From Sparassis latifolia (Eukaryota > Basidiomycota > Agaricomycetes > Polyporales > Sparassidaceae): 64,000 bases of DNA. The notes below the pieces were generated by a model. That model made no database searches and was not told the origin of the DNA. It saw nothing but the letters and a program-made list of their open reading frames with translations. Below, piece after piece: positions 24,268-35,914 of the stretch. The DNA lies in NCBI GenBank assembly GCA_018466975.1, contig CM031562.1:1116001-1180000 (forward strand), in the 5' to 3' direction. The number at the start of each line of letters is the position of its first letter. The stretch's first letter is position 1. Made by a program: the position numbers and the translations under genes.

Positions 24268-24544
24268 AATCGCGCAAGATACCAGATTCGAACATGATCG
24301 GGGCAAGCTTCTTCAGCTCGCCCCCACCGGCGATAAGGATGGGAATCTGAGTAGAAATAACCGTAAGTGGTTCCTGGCCGATAATACTGTAGCGTGCTCA
24401 CGTATATATAGATGGCTGTGTGGGGGTGTTCTCAGATCAACCCCCCTCTGATAGCCATCGGACAAGGACCTCGCAGGGCCACCTGCTATCTTGGCGCCCC
24501 CGTTGTTAGCCCCAAGGCTTCTCTATCATTGAACCGACCTGTGT

Positions 24545-25273
24545 ATGCCGCATGACGAGATGACTGGATGCTTCTGTTCCTGGTCTCGGAGATCAACGTC
24601 TATGCACCGCTTCTCTTCTGCGAAGCTGTCTAAATTTTGCCACGGCGGTAATGTTTGGATGGCATTCATTCAGCAACTTCTGAGCACAGCCTTGCAGCTT
24701 CCGAGAGATTGGATTACTAGAGAAGCCTGTGTGATCCCACTCGGAAGGTGCAGGCCGCCATCTCGGATGTTGGCACTTCAATCTGAGGTATGTGCGGTGT
24801 GGTCAAGTAAAATGGATGATAACGGTGCTACTCACCGCTGTGACAGAATCATGTCCGTTGATGGGCCAAACATATCCAGTGATGTCACACATACCGATGA
24901 CGTCAAACACGCGAAGACGCGCTCTCGACGAGCTTTATTTGGTTCCGTCTGGTGCGCGTTTGCCATATTGGACGCCTTGGATTCTGGCGAACCCCCGCTC
25001 TGCCTAGAGCGTCTTGGACATGCCTGCAAACGACGAGGCCACGGGTGTGCATACGCAGCGGTTGTCATATATGGAATCCAGGCGCAGATGGAACTTGTGA
25101 CTTTATCAGCTCGCCTGTTGGAGGCTCCGTGCCAGCTCCGCTGGCATGCCTTGGGTGTGTGCCTTGGGGCGGTAGGCGAGACGATGTCGACGGATGTAGG
25201 CAAGACCCTTCTAGTCTCTCGCGAACGCTGCGCTCGCCAAGCCACGCACGGCTGCGTCAAACTGAGTACTTAG
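24545..25273 (+). CDS. Unrecognised 242-codon open frame
   Basis: A 242-codon frame without introns stands in the permease upstream region. The product is Cys- and Arg-rich with no recognisable domain, signal peptide or repeat. The antisense strand is also open for 142 codons, which suggests composition-driven openness. I list it only because of its length; it may be chance. Confidence 0.15.
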   Translation: MPHDEMTGCFCSWSRRSTSMHRFSSAKLSKFCHGGNVWMAFIQQLLSTALQLPRDWITREACVIPLGRCRPPSRMLALQSEVCAVWSSKMDDNGATHRCDRIMSVDGPNISSDVTHTDDVKHAKTRSRRALFGSVWCAFAILDALDSGEPPLCLERLGHACKRRGHGCAYAAVVIYGIQAQMELVTLSARLLEAPCQLRWHALGVCLGAVGETMSTDVGKTLLVSRERCARQATHGCVKLST

Positions 25274-25276
25274 CTG

Positions 25277-26175
25277 CTTATCTGCGCGCGGTTCCGATGC
25301 GACGACGACCGCGGTCGATTCATCAGCAGTTGCTTCTGGACTATTTCCCAGTCAGTTCCTTATTTCTCTTGGTGGCGCAGGAGAAGACTTACGCTCACGA
25401 AAAAAGGCCTTTACATAGATTTTGTCATTCGTGGGCTACGGAAGCGCGGTGCACTTGCTGTGCGGTTGCTGTGCAATGAACTCGCAAGCGCTACCGACTT
25501 CCGGTTCTTATCTGCGATCATGTCGTGATCGTGCTTGGAGAATTCTGGCGTGATTGGGGAGGAGTTTCCTGGACATCAGCGACGAAGGCAGTCTCCGCAT
25601 AAAGTGTGGGGCCGAGGAAATTTTCGAGAAACTGATCTAAGTTTACTGCAGGTTTTACTTCCGCGGGCCTTTAGAGGAGTGGCCGGCCGCGGAGAACACT
25701 CGAGTGAATTGGTCGCTGTGCCCCGGGATAAGGGCGTGTGGAGGCAAGTAAATATGCGACGGGCCAAGAGCTTTGGACGAAGTGTGATACGGTCGTGTGA
25801 TGGATGCGTAGAGTTGAGGTGAGTGACCAAATCGGGGTTATGGGCGCTTACGTGAGGAGGAACGATCAGGTGGGAGCAGTGTCGTTATCTCTTGATGTGC
25901 CCTGGTCGCCACATCTCGCATTGCATAGTCGGTATCGACAGCTCCTGCGTATGTTTTCCATCGATGGTTCGACGAGTCGGCGGGCCTGTCTGGGACCCGA
26001 CTGCCGGGCTGGCCTTTGCGCGGCGGACGTTTTTTTTTCCGAACCTATCCGGAACCCTCTCAGACCTCGCACTCTCCGAGGCCAGGAAAAATTTGCATCT
26101 GGGCTTGAGATCAATCACGCCCGAGCAGAGGCTTATCGGGGTGCACTGTATGGTCCTCGCTAGCCATCGCTTATC
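25277..26175. promoter_or_regulatory. GATA-type motifs upstream of amino-acid permease
   Basis: CTTATC (reverse of GATAAG) occurs at 25277-25282, 25507-25512, 26132-26137 and 26170-26175, and GATAAG at 25727-25732. GATA factors of the AreA/Nit2 type bind HGATAR sites and activate nitrogen-scavenging genes in fungi. The two nearest sites are 130-175 nt upstream of the permease ATG. A regulatory role is inferred from motif and gene function only. Confidence 0.35.
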
Positions 26176-26235
26176 GCTCGTTGGCGTCCAAAGATGACGG
26201 CTGTCCCCACATGGATCCGGTACTTGCCCTCCGAG

Positions 26236-26246
26236 GATATATATGG
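26236..26246 (+). promoter_or_regulatory. TATA-box candidate for the permease
   Basis: The sequence gatatatatgg lies about 70 nt upstream of the permease ATG at 26308, followed by a pyrimidine-rich stretch up to the start codon. Position and sequence fit a core promoter. Confidence 0.5.
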
Positions 26247-26307
26247 CGCCCTTCTTTTCAGTTGCTTCTCCCGCCAAGGCCCTCCTTCCACTAGCCACTC
26301 TCCCACC

Positions 26308-28621
26308 ATGGCTGACGCTCCCCCGAACTATGAGGAGAAGGACAACGCCAGCACCGTCGAGAAAGGCGGGGTTAGCGTCGTCGTTGCCCACCAGGCAGAC
26401 AGTCGCTACCAATTCGACACTGCAGACCTTGACCGCGTTCAAAGACGACTGAAACAGCGCCATGTACAGATGATTGCTGTAAGTAGTCCGTCTTCGTGTG
26501 CTCCTTCCGCGAACATCGGCTTACCGACTGCGTATGTCCACCGTAGATTGCTGGTACCCTCGGTACTGGTCTTTTCCTCGGGTCAGGACATGCGCTGCAG
26601 GGCGCAGGTCCGCTGGGTGCCCTCATCGCCTATGCTCTGGTCGGCACTACTGGCTATGCGACCCTGTGCTCTGTTGGTGAAATGACTTCATTCGCTCCCA
26701 TCTCCGGTACTTTCCCCCACTTCGCCGCCCGGTGGGTGGACCCCGCCTTTGGTTTCGCTCTCGGGTACGTCATGTCGCGTGAGAAATAAACAATAGACAA
26801 TTCCTCCTTATTCTGGTTCTTTGTCTCATAGTTGGAATTACTTCTACACCAATGCGATATCCACACCCGTCGAAATCACAGCTGCGTGTATCCTGATCAC
26901 GTTCTGGGATTCCAATGTCAGCACTTGAACTCTAACTGATGGATGACATGATTGCTGATGTAGGCGCATGACCTAGACCCACCATCAAGCAGCCTATACT
27001 GCTGCGGTCACGATTTGTGTGTGTGCCATAAACATTTTCGGCGTCCGGTGGTTTGGAGAGGCTGAGTTCTGTTTCTCCATCATTAAAAGTATGTTTCATG
27101 CATGACTCTAATTGATGTTGACATCATGCGCTTACTACCTTGCCTGTTCGTCTCAGTTTTGTTGATTACCATTCTGATCCTCACTGGTTTGGTCATCGAC
27201 CTTGGTGGAGGACCGGACCATCAGCGTCTTGGTTTCCGGGTAAGCTACATCTTCACGTTGTATGAAGTCGAACTAACGGTATATGTAGTATTGGAAGCAC
27301 CCTGGCGCCGTTGCTGGCGCTGGGTTGGAGCCGAACCACCCTTCTCTGGACCGTTTCCTTGGCATTCTCACTGTCATCGTTCAGGCTGCATTCTCGTTCC
27401 AGGGAATGGAGCTTGTCGCCATGTCAGTGATTGCTCCTGTTCTGTTACTTCATGTTTACTGAGTTGGTGTGATTAAAGCGCTGCATCTGAAACGGAGAGC
27501 CCACGTCGCAACATCGCCAAGGCCGTCCGAAGGGTGTTCTGGCGTATCCTAATTTTCTACGTGCGTTGCTCCTCGTTCTGCTCGGATCATGTGCTGATTG
27601 TTGGGGAACCAGATCCTTGGTATCCTCATCACGGGCATGCTCGTTCCTTACAATGATCCGAACCTACTCTCCTCCAGTGGGACAGCGGCGGAGTCGCCCT
27701 ACGTTATCGCCATGACGCGCGCAGGCATCAAAGTCCTCCCTCACATCATCAATGCGGGTATCTTCACGTCCGCCTTCTCCGCGGGCAACTCCTTCCTATT
27801 CAGTTCCTCGCGTGTGATGTACGGTCTTGCGCTGCGAGGTCAGGCTCCGCGGTTCCTCGCATATTGCACCAAGAGCGGCCTCCCAATCGCTTCAGTCCTT
27901 TTTGCAAGTTGCTTCTCGTGGTTGGCATTCATGAACGTATCATCGGGCGCTGAGACGGTGTTCAAGTGAGTGTCGCGTACTTCTAGTGTTGGACTGTTAC
28001 TGACGACTTTACTCAGTTGGTTTGTCAACCTGTCGACCGTGGGCGGCTTCTTTGGGTGGATATCCATCAACATCACCTACCTTCGTTTCTGTACGTGCTT
28101 GCGCTATTCTTTCCTGTTGTCGATCTTATATCGACTGTTTTGTCCTTCGGCTTCACAGATAAGGGCTACAAACGACAGGGCTTCGATAGAACTAAGCTAT
28201 CGTACTACAACCGTCTCCAGCCGTGGCTCGCAATATGGGGCATCTTTTGGATCACGATATTCATCCTCATCAACGGAATTGCAGTATTTTGGAACTTCAA
28301 CGCGTCGTCATTCCTCACATCATGTACGTCGTCCACATGTTCCTTCGAGACGCAATGTCACTGATCTGATGCATGCTCGCAGACATCAATATCCCAATTT
28401 TCTTCGGGCTGTTCGTGTTCTGGAAGGTGGTCAAGCGCACGAAGTTCTGGAGGGTTGACGAGATGGACTTCGTGACGGTATGTAGCAACCGTGCCTTCAC
28501 GCCACACTAGCTGGTTGCTCACACTTTGTTCTCTAAGGGTATTCCTACATTCGAGGAGACGGAAATCCCAGAAGTACCACCAGTGACGATTCCCCAGAAG
28601 ATCGCTGCCATCCTCTTCTAA
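26308..28621 (+). CDS. Amino-acid permease (APC superfamily, fungal YAT type)
   Basis: It imports amino acids across the plasma membrane in symport with protons; the substrate cannot be set from sequence. ATG 26308 opens a hydrophilic N-terminus (MADAPPNYEEKDNAS) with RRLKQRHVQMIAI just before TM1. The classic TM1-TM2 signature is split by an intron: IAGTLGTGLFLGSG, then GPLGALIAYALVGTTGYATLCSVGEM (26540-26690). Next come FPHFAARWVDPAFGFALGWNYFYTNAIS, a TM with EITAACILITFW, FRYWKHPGA, FSFQGMELVAIAASETESPRRNIAKAVRRVFWRI (27390-27550; E-x-x-x-PR-x-N-I is a family mark), SAGNSFLFSSSRVMYGLALRGQAPRFL (27780-27860) and YKGYKRQGFDRTKLSYYNRLQPWLAIWG. It ends in a short cytosolic tail. About ten short introns. 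Length and TM order fit a complete 12-TM permease. Confidence 0.9.
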
Positions 28622-29309
28622 TCTCAGTTGATCTGTACCGTCGTTGTGTTAATGCCTGTGGATACTGTACGACCCTATATACGCTCATCATCTGTTCGTA
28701 TGACAGCAGTAAGTCGAAAGAAACGTGTTTGTTGTCGTAATGTATAATACCTTTTTTCCGTACGCCGCAGGGATGACTCGACATTAATATTGGTTGCACG
28801 AGGATGTCGATCTTGCTCGCTCCTCGTCGTCACGTTAACGTCCACCCATCTTTGGCCGTTGCCACCTTTGCATGCTCGAGCAGTTGGGCGAATCATACTG
28901 GAGCATAGTCGATCTTCGTCGACCTCCAGGATGCTGTACAATCGTTGCATTTGAAAAGTTGACCAAGTATGAGCATGGGTGAACAACTGTGCACAAGCCT
29001 TCGCCGGATAGCAGCGTGCAATTTTACCCTATTTGTCGCTGAACAAATCAATCGTTCGCGGATCGCGAAATATCTTGAGCTTGAACCTTCGACGCGGGGA
29101 AGTCGATCATCCGTGACCGCCCGACAAATGCCTGCAGTCCGAGTTGCTCCCTCAGTCGACTCGACAGCTAAATCATGGCACCGGGCTCCAGAAAGCGTGA
29201 CATTCATTATTCATCTGATAAGTAGAGAATCAAGATTGCTTCATATCCGATATAAATGCGAGAAGGAAGGAAAAGCAACGATAGGCAGTAAAGAATACAA
29301 ACGATCATG
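28622..29309. other. Convergent intergenic region, nothing recognised
   Basis: This lies between the 3' ends of the permease (plus) and the RhoGEF gene (minus). It should contain both 3' UTRs. Short open frames show no motif. Confidence 0.5.
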
Positions 29310-32300
29310 CTACAGGCGCTGCGATAATGCCGGGTTCAGGCGAGGGGAGTGTGGAGGGGAGTTAGACTGGGCGAAATGAGTAGCTTGTGATGGCGAGGAT
29401 AGCGATCCAGGAAGATAAAGAGGTATCGTGGGGATCAGTTCAAAGACGTGCTGCACTACAGGCCGTGCCGCTCGTGGCCCAGCACTAGTTTGCGGCGCGT
29501 CGACAACGTTCATGACACCATGTACTCGAGGCTCCTGCGATACGCCTTCATGCCAGCCGTCCGGACCAGGGACCGAAGAGGTAGGGGTATTCGTAGTACC
29601 GCGTCCATCCCAGATGCATCGCATGTCGTTGCCAGAAATGATCTGTGCAAGACGACCGGTCTCTACGTGTCGAATTTCAATGAATCGGGTGTCGAAGAGA
29701 AGGACGTAAGGTGGATGGAAAGCGACATGTTCCGCTGTCCCTTCCCATTCAATCGTCCCAAACGAACGGCTTGGATCACCGTGGCGGTCAACGTACAAAC
29801 CGAATTCTGCGAAATGGATGAGAAACTGAAGTAATAATGAGAAAGCCGAGATGCCATACCGTCATAGCACAACAAAAATTCGTCTTGGCTGGTTCGGAAC
29901 ATGCCCATAGGTCGACATGACTCGCACCTCTTGGCCAATTTTTCGAGGCGCGGATCGTCGCGCTGCGGGATAGTCACGCTCTTGAAACTGAAACGGCAGA
30001 GGCAACACGTGAAACGAGTTCAAGCAAGAAAGTGGATGACGTACTCGGTGAGATCCATGATCTCAAAGCCTTTAGTGCACAAGATGACAATCTTGGCTTT
30101 GAGGAAGATGAGGTCAAAAGATTCTGAAGGAAGGAAGAAATCCTGGAACGAGTTACCAGCAATTTGTTCAAATGGTGCTGTGGAGACGTAACGAAGTGAC
30201 CTACCCGGTAGACTCTGAACCACTCGGAGCGCTGGGAACGAAGACCAAGGCGGGACCCAAACGTCTGGGGAGCTTTTGCTCTCTCATTGATCTTTCCCAC
30301 AACTGGTTCCAACACGCGGAAGACGCTATCGAGCTTAAATGGTCGTAAGTTGATGAGACTCAAGCAGACGACCGAATAATTTGCACGCACTCCTTTTTTC
30401 TTCATGTAGATCACAAGCGTTCGGCCATTGAGGCTACCAACACTGAAGAAATGTACGTCCTTATTTCCGCTCAGTTTTTGTGGCGTCTGTGATGTATGGG
30501 CGCTATGGGGGGAAGATGGCACCAGCGCTTCAATGTGATAGGCAAAGAGGGACTGGGATACCAAATTAGCGCGTCGCTCAAGGAGATCGGAAGTAACAAC
30601 AACACAGACCTTGTCGGCGAGTACCAAGAAGATACCGAAGTCTTCGAGCATGGCGCACTGCGTAACCATCTTTAGGTGGAGGACACGGCGCATAGCTATG
30701 CAGAAGCAATGAGAGAGAAGAATCATTGTGTCCAACTGAAACAACTCACATCGAGAGTCGTGACGAAACCCAATCCACACTCCCTCTGCACACCCAATTG
30801 CAACAAGGCCCCGCCCGTCTGCCGTAGCTATACGAAGAGAATTCAATGTTGAGCAAGCGACATCACCAATATGTGCGACTGACTGAATGGCACGGAGCAT
30901 GTGACCTTTCCCGTGTACGCGTTTTCGTGATTCCAAGATGGCGCACCCGCACCCGGTGTAATGGAAGGAACAATGAAGGTGTCTGCACTCAACGTCTCGA
31001 TCTCAAAGACCTTGTTCGACTCTTGCACGACCTTCCGTAAACCCATCGCCTCATCTAGCACCTGCTTCCACTCATTACGAGCTTGCATGGATTCAGCGAA
31101 AAGGGTATACAATCCACCCAATCTTCCATTGTGGTGAATAGTGCATGGATAAACTGCACGCGCGTCGGTCTCCGGACTCGCCGTCGCACCGGGGGTACCC
31201 ATTCCCTCATGACGTTCTGGGACGGAGCGACCAAGACGCAGAATACCACCTCCGCGTTGGGTTGGTGGGTCAGTGAAGTTGGCCAATGTGAGAAGGTCCA
31301 GAGGGATCGGCTGCAGTAAAATTAGTCGATGACAGACGTAGGAAGTAATCACTACATACACGTCTGTACACGTGGTATTTCGTCACACCATCCTTCTCCT
31401 TGGGCTTCGTCATGACCACTGGATGTACATCAGATACACTGCCAGACTGGAGACATATGGCATACAGTAGTTGTCAAACAGCAGAACGAAAAGTTCCGTC
31501 CAGCCATTCCATTCGAATCCCGTGTCGGGTTGGCGGAGGAATTTTCCTACGTGGATGAGAGAACGGTTTTCGTTCAACAGATCCATGTCCTATAAACATC
31601 GCGTGAGATCCCGCGGAGTACGAAACATCAAACCCTTACGATGGTCTCGCCGCTCTTGAAGACAAGGTTTGAATTGTACCGCCATACTTCGACCTTCTGC
31701 TTCGCTGAGACGACTCCTGGTTCGCTTTCCTTGCCAAGGGCTTTGATGACTTCTAAGACTTGGGGTATAGTCTCGCGATCCTCGTGCTCTTCAGGCGACA
31801 CGTCCATAATACTCTTCAGCAACAGTTCGTACCGTAGCAATCTCGGGATCGGCCTATTGATGAAGTTCTTCATATCCAACCTGTGGGCATCGGGGTGCCG
31901 CGTACATTGCTTGCGTATAATGTCATCAAAAACAGGAATGCTGAGATCGAGGTGCAAAGCATACCTCAACGAACTGCTTGAACGCGGGATTGTTCGCCAT
32001 CTCCTCGTCAATGCGATATGCAGCGATGGGGTAGTTGGGGATGTAATCCATATACGCCTCCCGGAAATTCAGCACGGCGTCATAGACAGCAGCGGTGACG
32101 CTGCGGATCACGGGATGCTCCTCGCGCTGAATTTCGTGGAAGGTGTTGAGCATCTTGCGGTGGTGAACATGAAGCTCAGCGAAATTGTGGAACACGTCCT
32201 GAATGAACTGAGACAGCCGGTCTCGCGAGATAATGGGGGGATCCATCTCGCGCAGCGGTGCAACATACATCTGTGGGGCATTGTCAGGAGACTGTCATTG

Positions 32301-35300
32301 CTATGCGTATCTGAGAGAACGTACCACTTCAATGTTCTCAAGATCCTTTACATAATCCATCTCACCCTTGATCAATTCGAATATGATCCTGCACATGCAT
32401 GAGCATGCCGACTTGCACTTCGTCGCAGTCAATGAACTCACGATTGACGCTTAGTTTCTTTCTTGGGGAGGCTGGCTCTGACCTCGTCCGAGACAAGGTT
32501 GTACCACTCCAGTTTCCCGCTGGGACCTCTGCACATCGCCGACTGGAATGTCCACAGCTGCGCGACCGTCTGCAGCTTCTTGATAGCTTCTATTGCCTCC
32601 TTTAAAAAATCAGCGTCCGGGTTGCCTTCCGCCGTCTCGTTGCAGATGGCTTCTAGCATCACAGGATATTTCTGTAGATGCTCTGACGGTCGATTCAGGA
32701 AGTGCTTGAGGTCGAGACGATGAGCGTCGGGATGGCGGGCGCATTGCTAAATGACGCACAAATTCAGTACTCGGCTTCAAAAGGAGGAAAGACAAGTCAC
32801 CTCCAGGAATCTCCTGAACTCCGCATTGTGTTCCATCTCGTCCTTCACCCTCTTCTCCGCGACGGGGAGGTGTCCGACATAGATCGGGTACGCGAGGCGG
32901 AACTCGGTCGCCGCCTCGAGGAAAATGTCGCCGATGCCCAGGATGACCGGCGCCTGCTCACGCTGTCGTACATTCATTACCTCAAGGAGTCGGCGGTTGC
33001 ATTCGCGGAGATCTAGCACGTTGCCGAAGACGTCCTCGATAAACTCGTCCACTTCGCTTGGCCGGATCACAGGTGGGTTAGCCATGCGCAACGGCCTGAT
33101 GAACAGCTGCACAGTGCACAGTCAATAGGCACATTTACCTAATTCTAGGTGGACAATGACTCACGGATTCGACAGTATCCAGGTCGCGAAGGTACTGCTT
33201 CTCTTTGTCGATGATCTTGTGGATGATCCTTCATACAAACGATTTAAGAAAACAGGATCGGGAGTTAGGCACGGGCGCTCGTACGTTTGACGATTAATCT
33301 CGCTTTCGGGCAGTGTGCGCAAGATCTCCGGTGAGACGGTACTGGACCACTCATCCTAGACACCGAATGCCGATCAGCTCCCAGAAGCCGCCAAGTTAGT
33401 GTGGATCACCACCTTTTCTTCTTCATCGTCCTTCTCGGGAGTACCGATGAGAAGTAAGGCATCCTTCTGTACATCGCGAGTCAGCGCCGTCAGCAGGTTT
33501 TATTGTCATATCAGCGGTAACGTACTCTTCTCGGACAAGCATATGAATAGCACGGATTCTCGTCATCACAACTAGGCACGTAGCACTTCGTCAACAACGT
33601 GACAACCGCGGTAGGGAGCTCCTCGCGCTCGAGACGGGCGTCCGACGCGCCCTCCTGATCGTCCAGGAACATATACACATCCTCGACACCGTCCTGCAGC
33701 ACCCGCCCGCCCCACTCGACCTCGTAGAAGAAGAGCTGGTTCTGCAAGCTGCGCGCCACCTGCAGGGCAGCACGTCTGTCGTTAGTGGAGATGCCGTGCG
33801 TGATAAGCAGCTCGCGCTGGATTTGTGACTGTATCGTCGACTGGAAGTAGAACGTGAGGACCATGGCATGTCGCATGCTGACCAGAAACACTCACGACGA
33901 TATCTTTGCCCGTGAACGCTCGCGGGTACGGAATACTGCCCTTGACGTGCGTACCGCGAGGGACCTTGTCCCGCAGGCGCACGGCAATATGGCTCAGGAG
34001 CGCGGGGTTGAAAAACCGTTCGTCGCCCTCCTCCGATGGGTCCTCGTCGTCGTAGTAATAATCGTCCTCATCCGCCATGTAGTCCTCGTGAAGCTCGAGC
34101 GGGCGCTTGCTGTCTTCCAGCGTGCGCACGACGTCGTTGTCGCGCCAGGACCGGCTCGAGGACGCGCCCGCGCCCGCACCCTGCGACGAATTCGACCGCG
34201 AGACCTGCTCGAACGGCCGTGTCTGCAAGTAACCCTGCTGCGGCTGTACCACAGGCAGCGTGCGCGGCGGGTATTGGCTCGCGGGCGGAGTCCACGAGTC
34301 GGAGCCCTTGGACGCGTGCGAGGTCGCTGAATTCCCGCGGTCGACCGTCGTGACAAACGACGAGCCAGAGTACATGTTCATCGTGTCACTGAGTGACGAC
34401 GCGGAGATCACAGACGACTGGCGATCGACGCCGGCGTTCCCGTTCTGGTAGGCCGCCGTGGCACCGTTCTGGGCGGAAGACGCGGCGGAACCGACGGACG
34501 TCGAGCGTCCCAGATCCTGAATGGACCGTGAAACTTGTACCGGTCAATCAGTAGGAAGCGAAACCACGGTGTGAGCGAGAACTGACTGTTCGAAGTTCCG
34601 TACATGCTGGAACCGTATGGCTTGAGACCGTGATCTGCAGCCAGCGAGGCGGGCGAGAACTCGTCAGGACTCGCGTACAAGTCGCTCAAGTCTGAAGGCG
34701 AGCTCGCCGACTTGCTGTCCTCGTAGCTGCTATTTTGGCCAGGGATCTTGGGCGGCATCGCTCCTAGGGGACGAGTGGACAGTTGGCGTGCCATCCCCGC
34801 GTCGCTCGGCGGACGCCATCCATAGCTCTCTCTGGTGTCCGGGACAGGCATCGCCATAGGGCGTTGAGGCAGGCTGCTAGACGAGGCGGGGCGCGAAGAG
34901 CCTGTGTATGCTCTCTGATCGTCCGAGAGGCCATTGAAAGCGGGTAGTCGAGGCAGGGTCGGTGCGCCGTTATAACCGCCCGCGAAGCCAGCAGGACTGG
35001 TCTCGGACGGGGTCTGAGGCAGGCGTCGCCCGCTAGGAGAAAGTAATGAATGCTGGCGTGAGGTCCGTAGCAGCGCAGGTACGCACGAATCAGCACTGGT
35101 ACGCTTCGGCGGCGGTGGGGGTGCTTCTTCATGATAAGGACGCGGCTCGGGCATGCCTTTGGGGTACATTATCGGTGGAGGAGGTGGAGGAGGTGGGTTT
35201 GCGAGAGGCTGGCCAGGGATGCGCGGTAGAGGCCTCAGACTTCTGCCGCTCGCGGAGACTGGGCTGGTTGGGTTGGGGGATGGACGGGCAGATGATGGGA

Positions 35301-35603
35301 TTCCATGAGGCTCTGCAGGAGAGAAAGTAAGCGAGCGGGAGTGGGAGAGGCGGGATAGACGAACTTACGGGAAGATGGAGTTGCGGGAGAGTAAGTGTGA
35401 TTAGAGCGCGAGCGGGCCGATAGAGGTGTATCACCGCCATCGTCGCCGTACTGATTATAGAGCGAATCGACGTCGGGTTCGTGCATGGGTTGTTCTGAGG
35501 TTGGAGACTCCTCTGCGAAGCCGGCGAGAACTTGGTGATAGAGATTGGCGAGGTCCTCGTCGCCGGGGGATGAGAGATGGGAAACCGCAGCGACGGACGA
35601 CAT
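29310..35603 (-). CDS. Rho guanine-nucleotide exchange factor (Rom2/Rgf-like) with two DH domains
   Basis: Rom/Rgf proteins activate Rho1 at the cell cortex for cell-wall integrity. Reading minus from ATG 35603, there is a long disordered Ser/Pro/Tyr-rich N-terminus (35600-34050). A DEP-like domain follows (LLSHIAVRLRDKV, YPRAFTGKDIV, TIQSQIQRELLITHG, QLFFYEVEWGG; 33990-33600). DH repeat 1 covers 33260-32470 (QYLRDLDTVES, FIRPLRMANP, QREQAPVILGIGDIF, QCARHPDAHRLDL, LQKYPVMLEA). DH repeat 2 covers 32400-31650 (EMDYVKDLENIEV, YVAPLREMDP, QREEHPVIRSV, QCTRHPDAHRLDM, LLRYELLLKSI). A PH domain follows (about 31580-31040), then a citron homology (CNH) domain from GKVTCSVPF (30920) through IVILCTKGFEIMDLT and MYVDRHGDPSR to HVETGRLAQII, with a tail ending ALSQRL. 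Usual Rom2 proteins have one DH. The linker LVSDEVRASLPKKETKRQ joins the repeats in frame across one intron. Confidence 0.88.
31650..33300 (-). repeat. Intragenic tandem duplication of the DH exon block
   Basis: The two DH segments align along their length and share three intron positions with matching context. Donors at 33284 and 32441 follow ...NRQ/KRQ; donors at 33164 and 32324 follow DLDTVES/DLENIEV; donors at 32800 and 31964 follow FLE/FVE, each time directly before QC-x-RHPDAHRLD. A W-E/S-x-x-VS leader precedes each copy (DEWSSTVSPEILRTLP and LEWYNLVSDEVRASLP). Similar exon structure supports duplication of a whole exon block within one gene. Confidence 0.8.
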
Positions 35604-35914
35604 GCAGGCGTCCTGCTTCGATTAATCTTCGATTCAACGGCTGAGAAGATAAGTAGCTTGGGTCGTAGACTTTGGCCAATCCCGAGAGCAGACTGTGTCA
35701 GACGGTTAGAACGTGTTGGAGAGCGTGCAACGGCATCAGCTCGTTGCACGAGCGGCGCCGAGGCTGTCCAAATGGTTTTCCAGGAATATCGCCCGATACC
35801 CTTCAACTATATTCCTACCTCAGAATGCACAGATAACCTACAAGCGGGAGAAATATAGTTGAAGGGTATCCAGGCGATATTCCTGGAAACCCGTTTCTCT
35901 CTGCTAACCGCCAT
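35604..35914. promoter_or_regulatory. Divergent promoter, RhoGEF / tRNA methyltransferase
   Basis: About 310 bp separate the two start codons. The half next to the methyltransferase is taken up by a long inverted repeat, listed separately. Any promoter for both genes must lie within or around this hairpin-forming DNA. Confidence 0.45.
35774..35892. repeat. Long inverted repeat (about 40-bp arms) just before the methyltransferase ATG
   Basis: The left arm 35774-35813 carries tttccaggaatatcgcc, then atacccttcaactatatt. The right arm 35852-35892 carries the reverse complement (aatatagttgaagggtat, then ggcgatattcctggaaa). The arms differ only around cg/tgg in the middle and at the outer edge. 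The loop is about 38 nt. The right arm ends 22 nt before ATG 35915, so it may fold in the 5' UTR. Confidence 0.85.

Larger units (their letters stand above)
23529..26307. other. 2.8-kb region upstream of GPATCH1-like gene and permease
   Basis: This holds the GPATCH1-like promoter and the upstream region of the amino-acid permease. No protein family was recognised on either strand. The longest open frame, 24545-25273 on plus, is listed separately. A near-perfect 21-bp inverted repeat sits at 24217-24267. Several CTTATC/GATAAG words lie in the permease-proximal part. Confidence 0.5.

Noticed and set aside
25885..26463. 192-codon minus frame over the permease start
   Set aside because: It overlaps the clear permease promoter and first exon, and shows no motif.
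33854..34353. Long Arg-rich frames on both strands
   Set aside because: GC-rich shadows of the disordered N-terminus of the RhoGEF.
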